From: Proteiniphilum sp. | Lineage (GTDB): Bacteria; Bacteroidota; Bacteroidia; Bacteroidales; Dysgonomonadaceae | Assembly: GCA_016839025.1 (NCBI GenBank) | Contig: JADLKK010000002.1 | Coordinates: 1 to 64,000 of the forward strand | Reading direction: 5' to 3' | DNA length: 64,000 nucleotides | Shown: one piece after another, positions 37,639 through 46,622 of the stretch | How the letters are laid out: every line of letters starts with the position of its first letter | How positions within the stretch are numbered: the first letter of the stretch is position 1 | Made by a program: the position numbers and the translations under genes | The notes under the pieces: model-generated | Told to the model about the DNA's origin: nothing | The model's database searches: none | Seen by the model: only the letters and a program-made list of their open reading frames with translations

Positions 37639-38499
37639 ATGTACAAACAACGCTTCACTCCTGCTGTGCTGCTTATGGTTGCTCTCCTGATCATGAGTTC
37701 CTGTCGCAACGACCGGAGACAGCATCACTCCCTGCTCCGGTTCGACTCGGTGGTAGTACATGAGCAGATTCCCCTCCTGTCACTGAATGACAGCACACTC
37801 CCCTTTGCCGATCTGAGCCTTTCCTTCACCTATCCGGCCCACTTCAGGGATGCATCATCGCTTACCCGTCTCCAACAAATCTTCACCGGAACATTCTTCG
37901 GTGATGTCCGATACGATACGCTCGCACCAGAAACAGCCGCAATCCTTTTTGCTGAAGCATATCGTGAGCGATACCGCTCCCTGACCAACAGCTACTACCA
38001 GGATAAGGCGATGCTGAAAGGTGAGATGCCGGTCTGGTACTGGTACTCGCTGGATATCCAAAACAGATTGCTACACCTGAGCGATTCGCTGCTGAGCTAC
38101 AGTGTGGCATACAGCGACTACGAAGGAGGAGCCCACGGATCGCACCGGATTACCTATACCAACATCGACCTGAACCGGCTTCACACCCTTACCGAAGAGG
38201 ATCTTTTCCTGCCGGGTTACTACAAGCCTCTCACGGAGAAAATCGTGGCGCAGCTGATGAAGGATCACCGGGTGAACGAGCCCGATTCCCTACTGACAAA
38301 AGGGTTCTTTACCATTGAAGATATTGTGCCGAACAACAACTTTTGGCTGAGCGACAATGCGATACACTACGCCTACAACCAGTATGAAATTGCCCCCTAC
38401 TCCATGGGGGTGATCGATGTGACGATACCCTACAGCGAACTCGCCGAATTGCTTTCTCCCCAGGGAGCAATCACCCGTTATTTCATTAGACAAGAATAA
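37639..38499 (+). CDS. DUF3298-family lipoprotein (RsiV-like)
   Basis: The 286-residue lipoprotein has lipobox MSSC near residue 22. A DUF4163-like middle part (about 45-130) is followed by the DUF3298 domain with DYEGGAHGSHRITYTNIDL and the closing NQYEIAPYSMGVIDVTIPYS. In Firmicutes RsiV, the same pair of domains binds lysozyme on an anti-sigma factor; here there is no cytoplasmic segment, so a sigma-regulating role is not supported. A diverged paralogue lies at 60432-61337 in this window. The gene is followed by a terminator. Confidence 0.85.
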   Translation: MYKQRFTPAVLLMVALLIMSSCRNDRRQHHSLLRFDSVVVHEQIPLLSLNDSTLPFADLSLSFTYPAHFRDASSLTRLQQIFTGTFFGDVRYDTLAPETAAILFAEAYRERYRSLTNSYYQDKAMLKGEMPVWYWYSLDIQNRLLHLSDSLLSYSVAYSDYEGGAHGSHRITYTNIDLNRLHTLTEEDLFLPGYYKPLTEKIVAQLMKDHRVNEPDSLLTKGFFTIEDIVPNNNFWLSDNAIHYAYNQYEIAPYSMGVIDVTIPYSELAELLSPQGAITRYFIRQE

Positions 38500-38501
38500 A
38501 C

Positions 38502-38527
38502 AAAAGGAGACCTTCGGGCCTTCCTTT
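38502..38527 (+). terminator. Terminator after the DUF3298 gene
   Basis: AAAGGA pairs with TCCTTT, with an inner CC-TTCG-GG tetraloop stem and a small internal loop. The stable UUCG loop and position, immediately after the stop, support a terminator for the plus-strand gene. Confidence 0.65.
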
Positions 38528-38535
38528 CTGTGTAA

Positions 38536-38574
38536 AAATCACATCAGCCGGCCCCTGGCCGGCTGATGTGATTT
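38536..38574 (-). terminator. Long perfect palindrome, terminator of yceI
   Basis: A perfect 18-bp stem (AAATCACATCAGCCGGCC) with a 3-base loop. On the minus strand it is followed by TTTTTACA. It starts at the yceI stop codon, so yceI transcription ends there. Eighteen perfect pairs is longer than most terminators. Confidence 0.8.
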
Positions 38575-39148
38575 AGCGGGCAGCACGCTTAAACTCGAGA
38601 TAGAGGGTGATCATCACCTCCTTACCGATACCCAGCCCCTCAGGATCATATGCCACATGGTAATCGAGACGGTTGATGCTGCTTTTGGCTATAAAACCCG
38701 CTGTCTCAGCACCATTCTCCCCCTTGACCACACCGCCATAGATCACGTCGAAGATAGCGTCTCTGGTCACATCTTTGATCTGCAGCTTGCCATGCAGCTT
38801 GTATTTCTTCTCGTCCACCTTGTCAATGTGGGTGCTCTCGAAAGTCATCGCGGGATGCTTCTCCACATCGAAGAAGTCGGCACTGCGCAGGTGGTCATCA
38901 CGCATAGGGACGCTGGTGTTGACACTGCCCACCTCCACGTTGAAGAAGACCCTCGCTTCTTCCATTTTGTCGAGGCTGCCGATGATACCTCCGTCGAACT
39001 TTTCAAACTTCCCGTTCACGAAGGTGATCCCACTGTGCTTCACCTTGAAGTTCACAGAGGTATGTGCCGGGTCTACTTTGTAATGTGACTGCGCCATCAG
39101 CGTAAGTACGGCGAAGAATGTGATCAGTAACAGGATTCCTTTTTTCAT
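38573..39148 (-). CDS. YceI-family lipid-binding-like protein
   Basis: A 191-residue exported protein (signal [21 protein letters not shown]). Its lipocalin-like YceI fold begins [19 protein letters not shown] and contains [29 protein letters not shown]. These are the family's most conserved stretches. YceI proteins bind isoprenoid-type lipids in a beta-barrel; the exact ligand here is unknown. It is divergent from sufB. Confidence 0.93.
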   Translation of the reverse strand: MKKGILLLITFFAVLTLMAQSHYKVDPAHTSVNFKVKHSGITFVNGKFEKFDGGIIGSLDKMEEARVFFNVEVGSVNTSVPMRDDHLRSADFFDVEKHPAMTFESTHIDKVDEKKYKLHGKLQIKDVTRDAIFDVIYGGVVKGENGAETAGFIAKSSINRLDYHVAYDPEGLGIGKEVMITLYLEFKRAAR

Positions 39149-39308
39149 ATGATGATGATTTTACGTGTGAAGCGTGGTCGCTTATGCTGCTGCAACAAGC
39201 TGCCACACCGATGTTTGGTTCAACACTTCTACTGTAACAGCAAATCTGGTGCAATTGTTCAGCCTCCTGTTCCACCAGCGGCCAGCAAAATTATTGATCA
39301 AAAAGGGT

Positions 39309-39316
39309 TATCTTTG
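39309..39316 (+). promoter_or_regulatory. -7 element (TATCTTTG) of sufB
   Basis: TATCTTTG lies 100 bp before the sufB ATG. A TTG 12 bases upstream is closer than the usual spacing. Confidence 0.5.
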
Positions 39317-39415
39317 TACAACAAAAGAGGTCTTACGGTTGTTAGAAGATGTCGGGTGGTACTTTTCGCCCTGCTTATCATGCGGGTTTCAACGACCCGA
39401 AAATTCAACAGAACT

Positions 39416-40867
39416 ATGCAAGAACTGGATCAGGATCAGATATTAAACGAATTAACGACACAGGAATACAAGTTTGGGTTCACCACCGATGTGGAAACCG
39501 AAGTGATTGACAAGGGGCTTAGCGAAGAGGTGATCAGGTTGATCTCCTCAAAAAAAGAGGAACCGGAATGGCTGCTGGAGTTCCGGCTGAAAGCCTATCG
39601 CCACTGGCTCACCATGGAACAGCCGGAGTGGGCACACCTTCAGATTCCCTCCATCGACTTTCAGGAGATCATTTACTATGCCGATCCCACAAAGCGGAAG
39701 ACACCGAAGAGCCTTGACGAGGTGGATCCGGAGTTGCTCAAGACTTTCGAACGTCTGGGGATTCCCCTTGAGGAACAGAAACAGCTTACCGGCGTTGCCG
39801 TAGATGCGGTGATGGACAGTGTTTCGATCAAAACGACCTTCAAGGAGGTACTCGCCGAGAAGGGAATCATTTTCAGCTCTTTCAGTGATGCGGTAAAGCA
39901 TCATCCCGACCTGGTAAGAAGATACCTGGGTACAGTAGTTCCCTATAAGGATAACTTCTATGCTGCCCTCAACTCGGCGGTGTTCAGCGACGGCTCTTTC
40001 GTCTATATCCCGAAAGGAGTTCGCTGTCCCATGGAACTCTCCACCTATTTTCGCATCAACACCGCGAACACGGGTCAGTTTGAACGAACATTGATTGTTG
40101 CAGATGATGACTCCTACGTGAGCTACCTGGAGGGGTGCACCGCTCCGATGCGCGACGAAAACCAATTGCATGCGGCCATTGTGGAGATCATCGCTCTGGA
40201 GAATGCGGAGGTGAAATATTCTACCGTGCAGAACTGGTACCCCGGCGACAAGCATGGCAAGGGAGGGGTTTATAACTTCGTGACAAAAAGAGGAATCTGC
40301 AAGGGAAACCACTCCAAGATCTCCTGGACACAGGTGGAGACCGGTTCAGCCATCACCTGGAAGTATCCCTCCTGTATTCTTGCAGGCGACTATTCGGTGG
40401 GTGAATTCTATTCCGTAGCGGTAACCAACAACTTTCAACAGGCCGATACCGGTACCAAGATGATCCATCTGGGTAGGAATACCCGCAGTCGGATCGTATC
40501 CAAGGGAATCTCGGCAGGCAACAGCCAGAACAGCTACCGGGGACTGGTGAAAGTAAGCAAGAGGGCGGAGAACGCCCGTAACCACTCACAGTGCGACAGC
40601 CTGTTGCTTACCGACCATTGTGGCGCCCATACCTTCCCCTATACCGATATCCAGAATCCGACAGCCGTGCTGGAACATGAAGCTACCACCTCCAAGATCA
40701 GCGAAGATCAGATCTTCTACTGCAACCAGCGTGGACTGGGAGAGGAGGAGGCGATCGGACTGATCGTGAACGGATACGTGAAGGAGGTAGTAAACAAGCT
40801 TCCGATGGAGTTTGCCGTGGAGGCGCAAAAACTTCTCCAGATAAGCCTTGAGGGAAGTGTGGGTTAA
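39416..40867 (+). CDS. sufB: Fe-S cluster assembly scaffold SufB
   Basis: SufB is the scaffold on which iron-sulphur clusters are built, in complex with SufC and SufD. Motifs include [55 protein letters not shown], and the C-terminal [20 protein letters not shown] (a proposed cluster-ligand region). The ATG at 39416 gives 483 residues, the normal size. A frame open upstream is not used. sufC, sufD and sufS do not follow; the next gene is ung on the other strand. Confidence 0.96.
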   Translation: MQELDQDQILNELTTQEYKFGFTTDVETEVIDKGLSEEVIRLISSKKEEPEWLLEFRLKAYRHWLTMEQPEWAHLQIPSIDFQEIIYYADPTKRKTPKSLDEVDPELLKTFERLGIPLEEQKQLTGVAVDAVMDSVSIKTTFKEVLAEKGIIFSSFSDAVKHHPDLVRRYLGTVVPYKDNFYAALNSAVFSDGSFVYIPKGVRCPMELSTYFRINTANTGQFERTLIVADDDSYVSYLEGCTAPMRDENQLHAAIVEIIALENAEVKYSTVQNWYPGDKHGKGGVYNFVTKRGICKGNHSKISWTQVETGSAITWKYPSCILAGDYSVGEFYSVAVTNNFQQADTGTKMIHLGRNTRSRIVSKGISAGNSQNSYRGLVKVSKRAENARNHSQCDSLLLTDHCGAHTFPYTDIQNPTAVLEHEATTSKISEDQIFYCNQRGLGEEEAIGLIVNGYVKEVVNKLPMEFAVEAQKLLQISLEGSVG

Positions 40868-40897
40868 TCGTCGGAAGTCAGCCTGGAAAACAGAAAC

Positions 40898-41560
40898 TTA
40901 CCAGACAATCGGCTGTTCACCGTGCGCCATGAGGTACGCATTTGCCCTGCTGAAGTGCCTGTTTCCGAAAAATCCCCGGTGGGCAGAAAGAGGCGAAGGA
41001 TGTGGTGATTTAAGTACAAGATGTCTATTCGCATCTATGCCCTCTCCTTTTCGTTGGGCATAAGCTCCCCAAAGCATAAATACCAGGTGTTCGCGATCAG
41101 CAGACAGGCGTTGGATCACCGCATCGGTAAATCTTTCCCACCCCTTCCCCTGGTGTGATCCTGCCCTGTTTGCCTCTACCGTAAGGGTAGCATTGAGCAG
41201 GAGCACACCCTGTTTGGCCCATTCTTCGAGGTTACCGGTCGTGCGGCAAGATTTACCGAGGTCACTCTGTAGCTCTTTGTAGATATTTTGCAGTGAGGGT
41301 GGCAGCTCTACGCCTTCATTGACAGAGAAGCAAAGTCCATGTGCCTGTCCCGGCTGGTGATAGGGGTCTTGCCCCACGATCACCACCTTCACCCGGCGGA
41401 ACGGACAACTGTCAAACGCATGAAAGATCATTTTTGCTGGGGGGTAGACCGTACCGGTACGGTATGCATTCCGCACGAAACGAGTCAGTTCGTAGAAATA
41501 GGGTTGTTCAAACTCAGTTTGTAACTGCACTTTCCAGCTCTCTTCAATCTTTACATCCAT
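40898..41560 (-). CDS. ung: Uracil-DNA glycosylase, family 1
   Basis: Ung cuts uracil from DNA in base-excision repair. The water-activating loop VVIVGQDPYHQPGQAHGLCFSV (catalytic Asp in QDPYH) and the Leu/His loop KSPHPSPLSAHRGFFGNRHF are both intact. The length of 220 residues is normal. It converges with sufB and is followed by nothing else on its strand for 40 bases. Confidence 0.97.
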   Translation of the reverse strand: MDVKIEESWKVQLQTEFEQPYFYELTRFVRNAYRTGTVYPPAKMIFHAFDSCPFRRVKVVIVGQDPYHQPGQAHGLCFSVNEGVELPPSLQNIYKELQSDLGKSCRTTGNLEEWAKQGVLLLNATLTVEANRAGSHQGKGWERFTDAVIQRLSADREHLVFMLWGAYAQRKGEGIDANRHLVLKSPHPSPLSAHRGFFGNRHFSRANAYLMAHGEQPIVW

Positions 41561-41667
41561 ATCATCATCTGTTTTGGTGTATGCGAAAATACCAAAACTT
41601 TTTCACAGAAAAAAGAGCAATCTCTTTTCTTGGAAGGGGATCACAACGGGTATCCATTTGTGTAATC

Positions 41668-42705
41668 TCAGATGAGAAACACCCCCTGCTCTCTTGCCTC
41701 CTCCCGCATCTCACAGGGCCAGAGACTTGCCTGTATCTCCCCGATATGTGCCTTGCGCAGATAATACATGCAGAGGCGTGACTGACCGATGCCTCCTCCA
41801 ATGGAGAGGGGCAGCTCGTTGTTCATCAACCTCCTGTGAAAATAGAGGGAAATTCGATCCTCTTTTCCGTGTGCCTTGAGCTGGTAGGCCAGTGCTGCCG
41901 CATCGACCCGTATCCCCATGGAGGAGAGCTCAACCGACTTCTCCAGTACCGGATTCCAGACCAACAGGTCGCCATTCAGCCCCGGATACCCCTCTTCACC
42001 AATTGTGCTCCAATCGTCATAGTCCGGAGCCCTTCCGTCATGTGGTTCTTCGTTGCTCAGGAGGGCACCGATCCCGATAATGAAGACCGCACCATACTCT
42101 CTTGTGATGGCATCCTCCCGCTGTTTGGCATCCATGGTGGGGTACCGCTGTAGCAACTCTTCCGAATGTATGAAGGTGATCTCTGACGGCAATTGTGGTA
42201 TGATGATTGGAAAGAGCTCATAGACCAGGTATTCGGTACGCAGCATAGCGGCGTAGATTCTCCTGACAATGTTCTTGAGGTAGGCCACTGTTCGGTCCCT
42301 TTCACCGATCACCAGCTCCCAGTCCCACTGATCGACGTAGAGCGAATGCAGGTTGTCCAACTCTTCATCTGCTCGAATGGCATTCATGTCGGTATAGATG
42401 CCAAACCCCTCCTCAATCTCGTAGTCGGCCAGCGTCAGCCGTTTCCATTTGGCGAGGGAGTGTACAATTTCCGCCTGCTTGTCGCCCATATCCCTGATGG
42501 GAAAACGGACAGGTCGCTCCACACCGTTCAGATCGTCATTGATGCCGGTACCGCTCTCCACGAATAGTGGTGCGGTCACCCGGCGCAGACGCAACTCGGA
42601 TGAGAGGTTTACCTGAAAGAAATCCTTGATGTTCTTGATCCCCAGCTCTGTCTGTTTAAGGTTCAACAGCGGTTTATAGCCATCGGGGATATGCAATTTC
42701 GACAT
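41668..42705 (-). CDS. asnA: Aspartate-ammonia ligase
   Basis: AsnA makes asparagine from aspartate, ammonia and ATP; it is related to class II aminoacyl-tRNA synthetases. Motifs: LFVESGTGINDDLNGVERPV, DMNAIRADEELDNLHSLYVDQWDWE, and the C-terminal LSIGGGIGQSRLCMYYL. The ATG at 42705 is preferred to one 15 codons upstream because that region is the promoter's downstream side. At 345 residues it is slightly longer than E. coli AsnA (330). Confidence 0.96.
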   Translation of the reverse strand: MSKLHIPDGYKPLLNLKQTELGIKNIKDFFQVNLSSELRLRRVTAPLFVESGTGINDDLNGVERPVRFPIRDMGDKQAEIVHSLAKWKRLTLADYEIEEGFGIYTDMNAIRADEELDNLHSLYVDQWDWELVIGERDRTVAYLKNIVRRIYAAMLRTEYLVYELFPIIIPQLPSEITFIHSEELLQRYPTMDAKQREDAITREYGAVFIIGIGALLSNEEPHDGRAPDYDDWSTIGEEGYPGLNGDLLVWNPVLEKSVELSSMGIRVDAAALAYQLKAHGKEDRISLYFHRRLMNNELPLSIGGGIGQSRLCMYYLRKAHIGEIQASLWPCEMREEAREQGVFLI

Positions 42706-42738
42706 GTGATCAATCTGCTTTAAGTCAATTTGAATCGA

Positions 42739-42768
42739 CAAAGATAGCACATTAATTCACTTTGTCAA
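42739..42768 (-). promoter_or_regulatory. Promoter of asnA
   Basis: Minus strand: TTG (42768-42766), a 19-base spacer, then TATCTTTG (42746-42739). It is a full match to the Bacteroidota pattern, 33 bp before the preferred ATG. Confidence 0.8.
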
Positions 42769-42861
42769 AAATATACCGAGATAAAAAATCATTTTGATAT
42801 ATAAAATCAGGGTCACCAATCATTTATCATGATTAATGCGCTGTTATTGATCATTTCATCA

Positions 42862-43776
42862 TCAATGAATTTTCATTGCCCCCACCAGTTCACTCACCGA
42901 AGCAATGTTGTGACGCTCCAGGTATTCCCCAATGCCCTCCACGATTTTCACTGAGGCAGCGGGATCGACAAAGTTGCAGGTACCCACTTGTATGGCAGTG
43001 GCACCAGCCAGCAAGAATTCAATGGCATCCTGCCAGTTACAGATGCCACCCATGCCAATCACCGGTATGGAGACAGCGTGATAAACCTGCCAGACCATCC
43101 GCAATGCGATAGGTTTGATGCAGGGTCCGGAGAGTCCACCCGTTACCGTGGAAAGTTTTGGTTTTCTGCTTTCAACATCAATGGCCATGCCCAGGAAGGT
43201 GTTGACCAGTGATACTGAGTCGGCCCCTTCAGCCTCCACCGCGCGGGCGATCTCGGCAATATCGGTCACATTGGGTGAGAGCTTGACAATCAGTGTACCA
43301 GGGTATACCCTGCGCACCGCTCTGGTTACCTGTGCTGCCGAGGTACAGGAAGTGCCAAAGGCCATGCCGCCTTCCTTGACGTTGGGACAGGATATATTGA
43401 GTTCGATGGCGGGAATCTTTTCCAATCCCGTCAATCGTTCGCTGCAAGCCACATAGTCCTCCAGGGTTGAACCCGATACATTGACGATCATATGGGTGTC
43501 ATACTCTTTGATCACCGGGTAGATATGTTCCACAAAGTGATCAACTCCCTTGTTTTGGAGGCCTACCGCATTCAGCATACCGGCAGGTGTTTCCGCCATC
43601 CGGGGATAATCATTGCCCTGACGTGGTTCCAGGGTGGTGCCTTTCACAAAAATACCACCGATTCGTCCCAGATCCATGAAATCGGTATATTCCGTACCAT
43701 ACCCGAAGGTACCCGAAGCGGTCATCACCGGGTTGCGCAGGCGCATACCGCCTATTGTCACTTCTAATCCAGCCAT
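42862..43776 (-). CDS. pyrD: Dihydroorotate dehydrogenase B, catalytic subunit
   Basis: The FMN subunit of class 1B DHODH oxidises dihydroorotate in pyrimidine synthesis. It has [32 protein letters not shown] with the catalytic Cys lying nearby, [17 protein letters not shown], and [19 protein letters not shown]. The length of 304 residues is right. It overlaps pyrK by 13 bases, so the two subunits are translationally coupled. Confidence 0.96.
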   Translation of the reverse strand: MAGLEVTIGGMRLRNPVMTASGTFGYGTEYTDFMDLGRIGGIFVKGTTLEPRQGNDYPRMAETPAGMLNAVGLQNKGVDHFVEHIYPVIKEYDTHMIVNVSGSTLEDYVACSERLTGLEKIPAIELNISCPNVKEGGMAFGTSCTSAAQVTRAVRRVYPGTLIVKLSPNVTDIAEIARAVEAEGADSVSLVNTFLGMAIDVESRKPKLSTVTGGLSGPCIKPIALRMVWQVYHAVSIPVIGMGGICNWQDAIEFLLAGATAIQVGTCNFVDPAASVKIVEGIGEYLERHNIASVSELVGAMKIH

Positions 43777-44537
43777 CTCAGTTCATTTGTATCAAATACG
43801 GGTCCTTCGGTGCAGGTACACAGGTTTCCACGGGTAGTCTTTTCCACACAGCAGAGACAAGCGCCAAAGCCGCAAGCCATCAGGTTTTCCAGCGATACCT
43901 CACAGCGGATCTCTCTTTCGCGGGCATACCGTGCTACCGCCACCATCATGGGTTTGGGACCACAGCTAAAGATAAAATCATATTTTTCCTGTTGCAACAG
44001 TGGGTGATCGGTCACATAACCCCTCTCACCCAGCGTACCATCCTCGGTGGTGCAGTAGAGCCTGCCATACCGTTCAAACTCGGATCGCTGCAGGATGTTC
44101 CTTTCAGAAGCGCCGCCCAGCAGGAAATCGCACGAAAATCCTTTTTCATGGAGTTTTTTGCCCATATAAAGGAGTGGTGCAGTCCCCACACCTCCTCCCA
44201 CCAACAGGAAATTACCCGCAACCGGCGGCATGGTAAAGCTGTTTCCCAGGGGAAGAAGCATATTGATCGTTTGTCCGGCAGTCGTGTCGCATATCTTTCG
44301 GGTTCCCTCTCCAACAGCCTGTACCAGCAACCAGAGTTCGTTCATTTCCCGATCTACATTGTTCACGGAGATGGGCCGCCTGAGAAAGGTATGGGGTGCA
44401 TTCTCCACCAGAATCTGCACAAACTGTCCGGGGTAGATCTCCGGCAGCTGTTCGTTACTGAGGGGAACAACTTTTAAAAGATGGTTTTGTGCATTCAATT
44501 GTTCGTTGGAACGAACGGTGAAATTGAGTTGCTTCAT
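43764..44537 (-). CDS. pyrK: Dihydroorotate dehydrogenase B, electron-transfer subunit
   Basis: PyrK carries FAD and a [2Fe-2S] cluster and passes electrons from PyrD to NAD+. The FAD-binding RRPISVNN and NAD-binding [17 protein letters not shown] segments are present. The cluster motif is [19 protein letters not shown] (Cys-x4-Cys-x2-Cys), with a fourth Cys in [12 protein letters not shown]. The length of 257 residues fits. It is the first gene of the pyrK-pyrD unit. Confidence 0.96.
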   Translation of the reverse strand: MKQLNFTVRSNEQLNAQNHLLKVVPLSNEQLPEIYPGQFVQILVENAPHTFLRRPISVNNVDREMNELWLLVQAVGEGTRKICDTTAGQTINMLLPLGNSFTMPPVAGNFLLVGGGVGTAPLLYMGKKLHEKGFSCDFLLGGASERNILQRSEFERYGRLYCTTEDGTLGERGYVTDHPLLQQEKYDFIFSCGPKPMMVAVARYAREREIRCEVSLENLMACGFGACLCCVEKTTRGNLCTCTEGPVFDTNELRWLD

Positions 44538-44560
44538 CGGAATCTTTTCTTTATTCCCTG

Positions 44561-44568
44561 CAAAAGTA
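44561..44568 (-). promoter_or_regulatory. -7 element (TACTTTTG) of pyrK-pyrD
   Basis: The minus strand reads TACTTTTG 24 bp before the pyrK ATG. No clear TTG at the right distance. Confidence 0.5.
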
Positions 44569-44669
44569 CATCATAATTTTCACATAGCACGAAGGGAGAG
44601 GAAAAATGGAGAGATTATACCTGCAGCCAAGAGGAGGTTGATGGGTGTGCAAATAGGCCCGAAAATCCA

Positions 44670-45122
44670 TTAGCGGGGAGGAATAAATGTCTCAAAGGTG
44701 TTGTCGCTGTAATAGATGATTATCTGGGTGATTTTTTTTGCACGAATGGAGTCACCTTCAAACTGCTTGTTTTCAACACCTTTCACCCTTCCGGAATGCT
44801 CCTTACCTGCCATTTCCTGCTCGTATTCCATTTCTGACTGCATCCTCTCGCTGTCAGGTTCACGCTGGTGAAACAGATCGGGCTCTTTCTCAATTGAGTC
44901 GGGATCTATCCCCTCCTTATAGATGGACCCAACACCGTTCAGTAACCATTCGGGGTTGATGTAGTGCATCTCTCCAAGAATCTTCGTCACCACATCCAGG
45001 CTCGGATTGTTCCTGCCATTCAGGATATGAGAGATGATTGCCCGGTTAATCTGCAACCGGTCTGCAAACCGGGTCGGCGTGAGGTGCTCCAATTCCATAA
45101 TCTGCTTGATACGATCTTTCAT
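44670..45122 (-). CDS. XRE-type helix-turn-helix transcription regulator
   Basis: The 150-residue protein has an N-terminal XRE-type HTH: FADRLQINRAIISHILNGRNNPSLDVVTKI (about residues 19-48) fits the helix 2-helix 3 pattern. It is followed by a segment (YINPEWLLNGVGSIYK) common in Bacteroidales XRE proteins. The acidic, charged linker (about 75-125) and a C-terminal beta strand (KKITQIIIYYSDNTFETFIPP) may be for dimer contacts. The ATG at 45122 is preferred to one 9 codons earlier. A repeated TACATTTGT motif lies just upstream, so autoregulation is plausible. Confidence 0.85.
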   Translation of the reverse strand: MKDRIKQIMELEHLTPTRFADRLQINRAIISHILNGRNNPSLDVVTKILGEMHYINPEWLLNGVGSIYKEGIDPDSIEKEPDLFHQREPDSERMQSEMEYEQEMAGKEHSGRVKGVENKQFEGDSIRAKKITQIIIYYSDNTFETFIPPR

Positions 45123-46007
45123 AACGCGATTGTTTGGGATGAACGACAAAATGAATACTTATACATCCTGCGGATGCGATTTACAAATGTAGGAAAATTT
45201 GTGTACAAATGAGCACTGTTGTTGTTTAGATTTGTGTTTCACATTTCTATCGTCGTTGAAATACATTTGTGACGTCATGGTGTGACCGCTCCGCAAACTC
45301 GACAAAAACAAGTGAATCCTTAATTAATATTTCACTATTATATAACTCATATACAAATTTATAGATAATATAATTGTATTGAATTTAACACTTCTGGCAT
45401 AAAAAGGAACCCCAGGCCCTGAAAAATCTTAATTGTTTCTTTATTTTTCAGTTTTAAGGTCATAAAAAAAAGTATATTATATTTATCAAATATCATGAAT
45501 CGATATCTGTTAAAAGCCGTGTGGCAGATATGTATCGGCCGGCAGCCCCGAAGAGGCGGCATTCGTGTACATTTGTGCGCGACCTGATAATATACATTTG
45601 TAACTTCGCAGGGAGGAATGGTTTCATGTGCCGGCTGTCTATTTATGCTTTTTCCGTCGCATAGATATCCAAACCGCAGTGACCAGATGGATGACGGGAG
45701 CAGTGACGCCAGTGCATGTATCCTGCCGGAGCCTTACTACCCCTTACCTGCGTGAATTTCTATGCGGGATGCAGCAACCACTCATTTGTCGTACTCCTGC
45801 CGGCTTCACAATCTCTTATCATCTTGTATTACTGTAGGTTTGTTTGTTTTTTTTCTGTCTTGGAATTTGTTCAGAAAATAATAACCATGATGCTGAACTG
45901 TTCGTAGCATCTTTTGTTTACTATTGCAGATGATGGAGTGTGAAGAGAGGGAGTGTTGGCTCCGGACACACGCATCTGTTGATACAGAAACCCCAATGAT
46001 TTGCAAA
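45123..46007. other. Largest gene-free gap of the window (about 885 bp)
   Basis: No convincing gene is seen between the XRE regulator and the peroxidase. The part 45290-45500 is A+T-rich. Four copies of TACATTTGT (both strands) and a 14-bp dyad lie in the first 480 bp. Short frames exist in the second half but have mixed Cys and Arg content without any family pattern. It could be a regulatory region, a degenerate gene, or hold an unrecognised RNA. Confidence 0.6.
45182..45602. repeat. TACATTTGT operator-like repeats
   Basis: Copies: 45182-45191 (TACAAATGTA, the minus-strand form), 45262-45270, 45568-45576 and 45593-45602 (TACATTTGTA). The last two are 25 bp apart. A related dyad ATTTGT-GT-ACAAAT is at 45197-45210. 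Some copies also match the -7 consensus TAnnTTTG, so they may be promoter elements, operators, or both. Confidence 0.55.
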
Positions 46008-46622
46008 ATGGAAAAGAGATGGATAAACCTTTTGCTGTTTGCTGTGATGATATGCACCTCACCGGCCTACAGTGGACAACAGAAACAGGGATCAGCAAAA
46101 GAGCCCGGAAATAGCACCGAAAAAAAGCCTGCCACCCGTTATCAGACACTGCATGACTTTACGGTAAAAGATATTGACGGCAACGATTTTGCCCTTTCCA
46201 GCCTGAAAGGAAAGAAGGTGCTGGTAGTGAATGTTGCTTCCCGTTGTGGCCTCACACCCCAGTATGAAGAGCTGCAGCAATTATACACCCTTTATCAAAA
46301 AGAGAATTTCGTGGTTATTGGTTTCCCGGCCAACAACTTCAATGGTCAGGAACCCGGTACGAACCGCGAGATTAAGGCGTTCTGCACCGGTAAGTATGGC
46401 GTTGCCTTTCCCATGATGGATAAGATCAGCGTAAAGGGTGAGGATATTGCACCTCTTTATCGCTGGCTTACCCACAAGGATGAGAACGGGGTGAAGGAAC
46501 AGGAGGTGACTTGGAACTTTCAGAAGTTCATGATCGATGAGGAGGGCCGCCTGGTGGATGTGGTGATGCCCAGGGAGAGTCCTTTGAGCGACAGAATCGT
46601 TAAGTGGATCCGTCAGGATTAG
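46008..46622 (+). CDS. Glutathione-peroxidase-fold thiol peroxidase, exported
   Basis: A 204-residue peroxidase with an N-terminal hydrophobic signal (RWINLLLFAVMICTSPAYS), so probably periplasmic. The active site NVASRCGLTPQYEEL holds the peroxidatic Cys80. The WNF motif (VTWNFQKF) is intact at W169-N170. The usual Gln of the catalytic tetrad is Asn110 here (FPANNFNGQEPG), and the Cys of the usual FPCNQF is Ala108. Cys126 (EIKAFCTGKY) sits where the resolving Cys of thioredoxin-dependent members lies. So this is probably a 2-Cys, thioredoxin-type enzyme rather than a true glutathione peroxidase. An ATG four codons upstream is the alternative start. Confidence 0.88.
   Translation: MEKRWINLLLFAVMICTSPAYSGQQKQGSAKEPGNSTEKKPATRYQTLHDFTVKDIDGNDFALSSLKGKKVLVVNVASRCGLTPQYEELQQLYTLYQKENFVVIGFPANNFNGQEPGTNREIKAFCTGKYGVAFPMMDKISVKGEDIAPLYRWLTHKDENGVKEQEVTWNFQKFMIDEEGRLVDVVMPRESPLSDRIVKWIRQD

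Noticed and set aside
39149-39415. N-terminal extension of sufB through the yceI-sufB gap
   Set aside because: The extension is Cys/Arg-rich without any SufB likeness, and it contains the likely -7 element. SufB of normal length starts at 39416.
45628-45837. A 69-codon frame in the large gap before the peroxidase
   Set aside because: It begins with GTG, has no ribosome-binding site of note, and its composition shows no fold or family. It may be a relic but cannot be supported.
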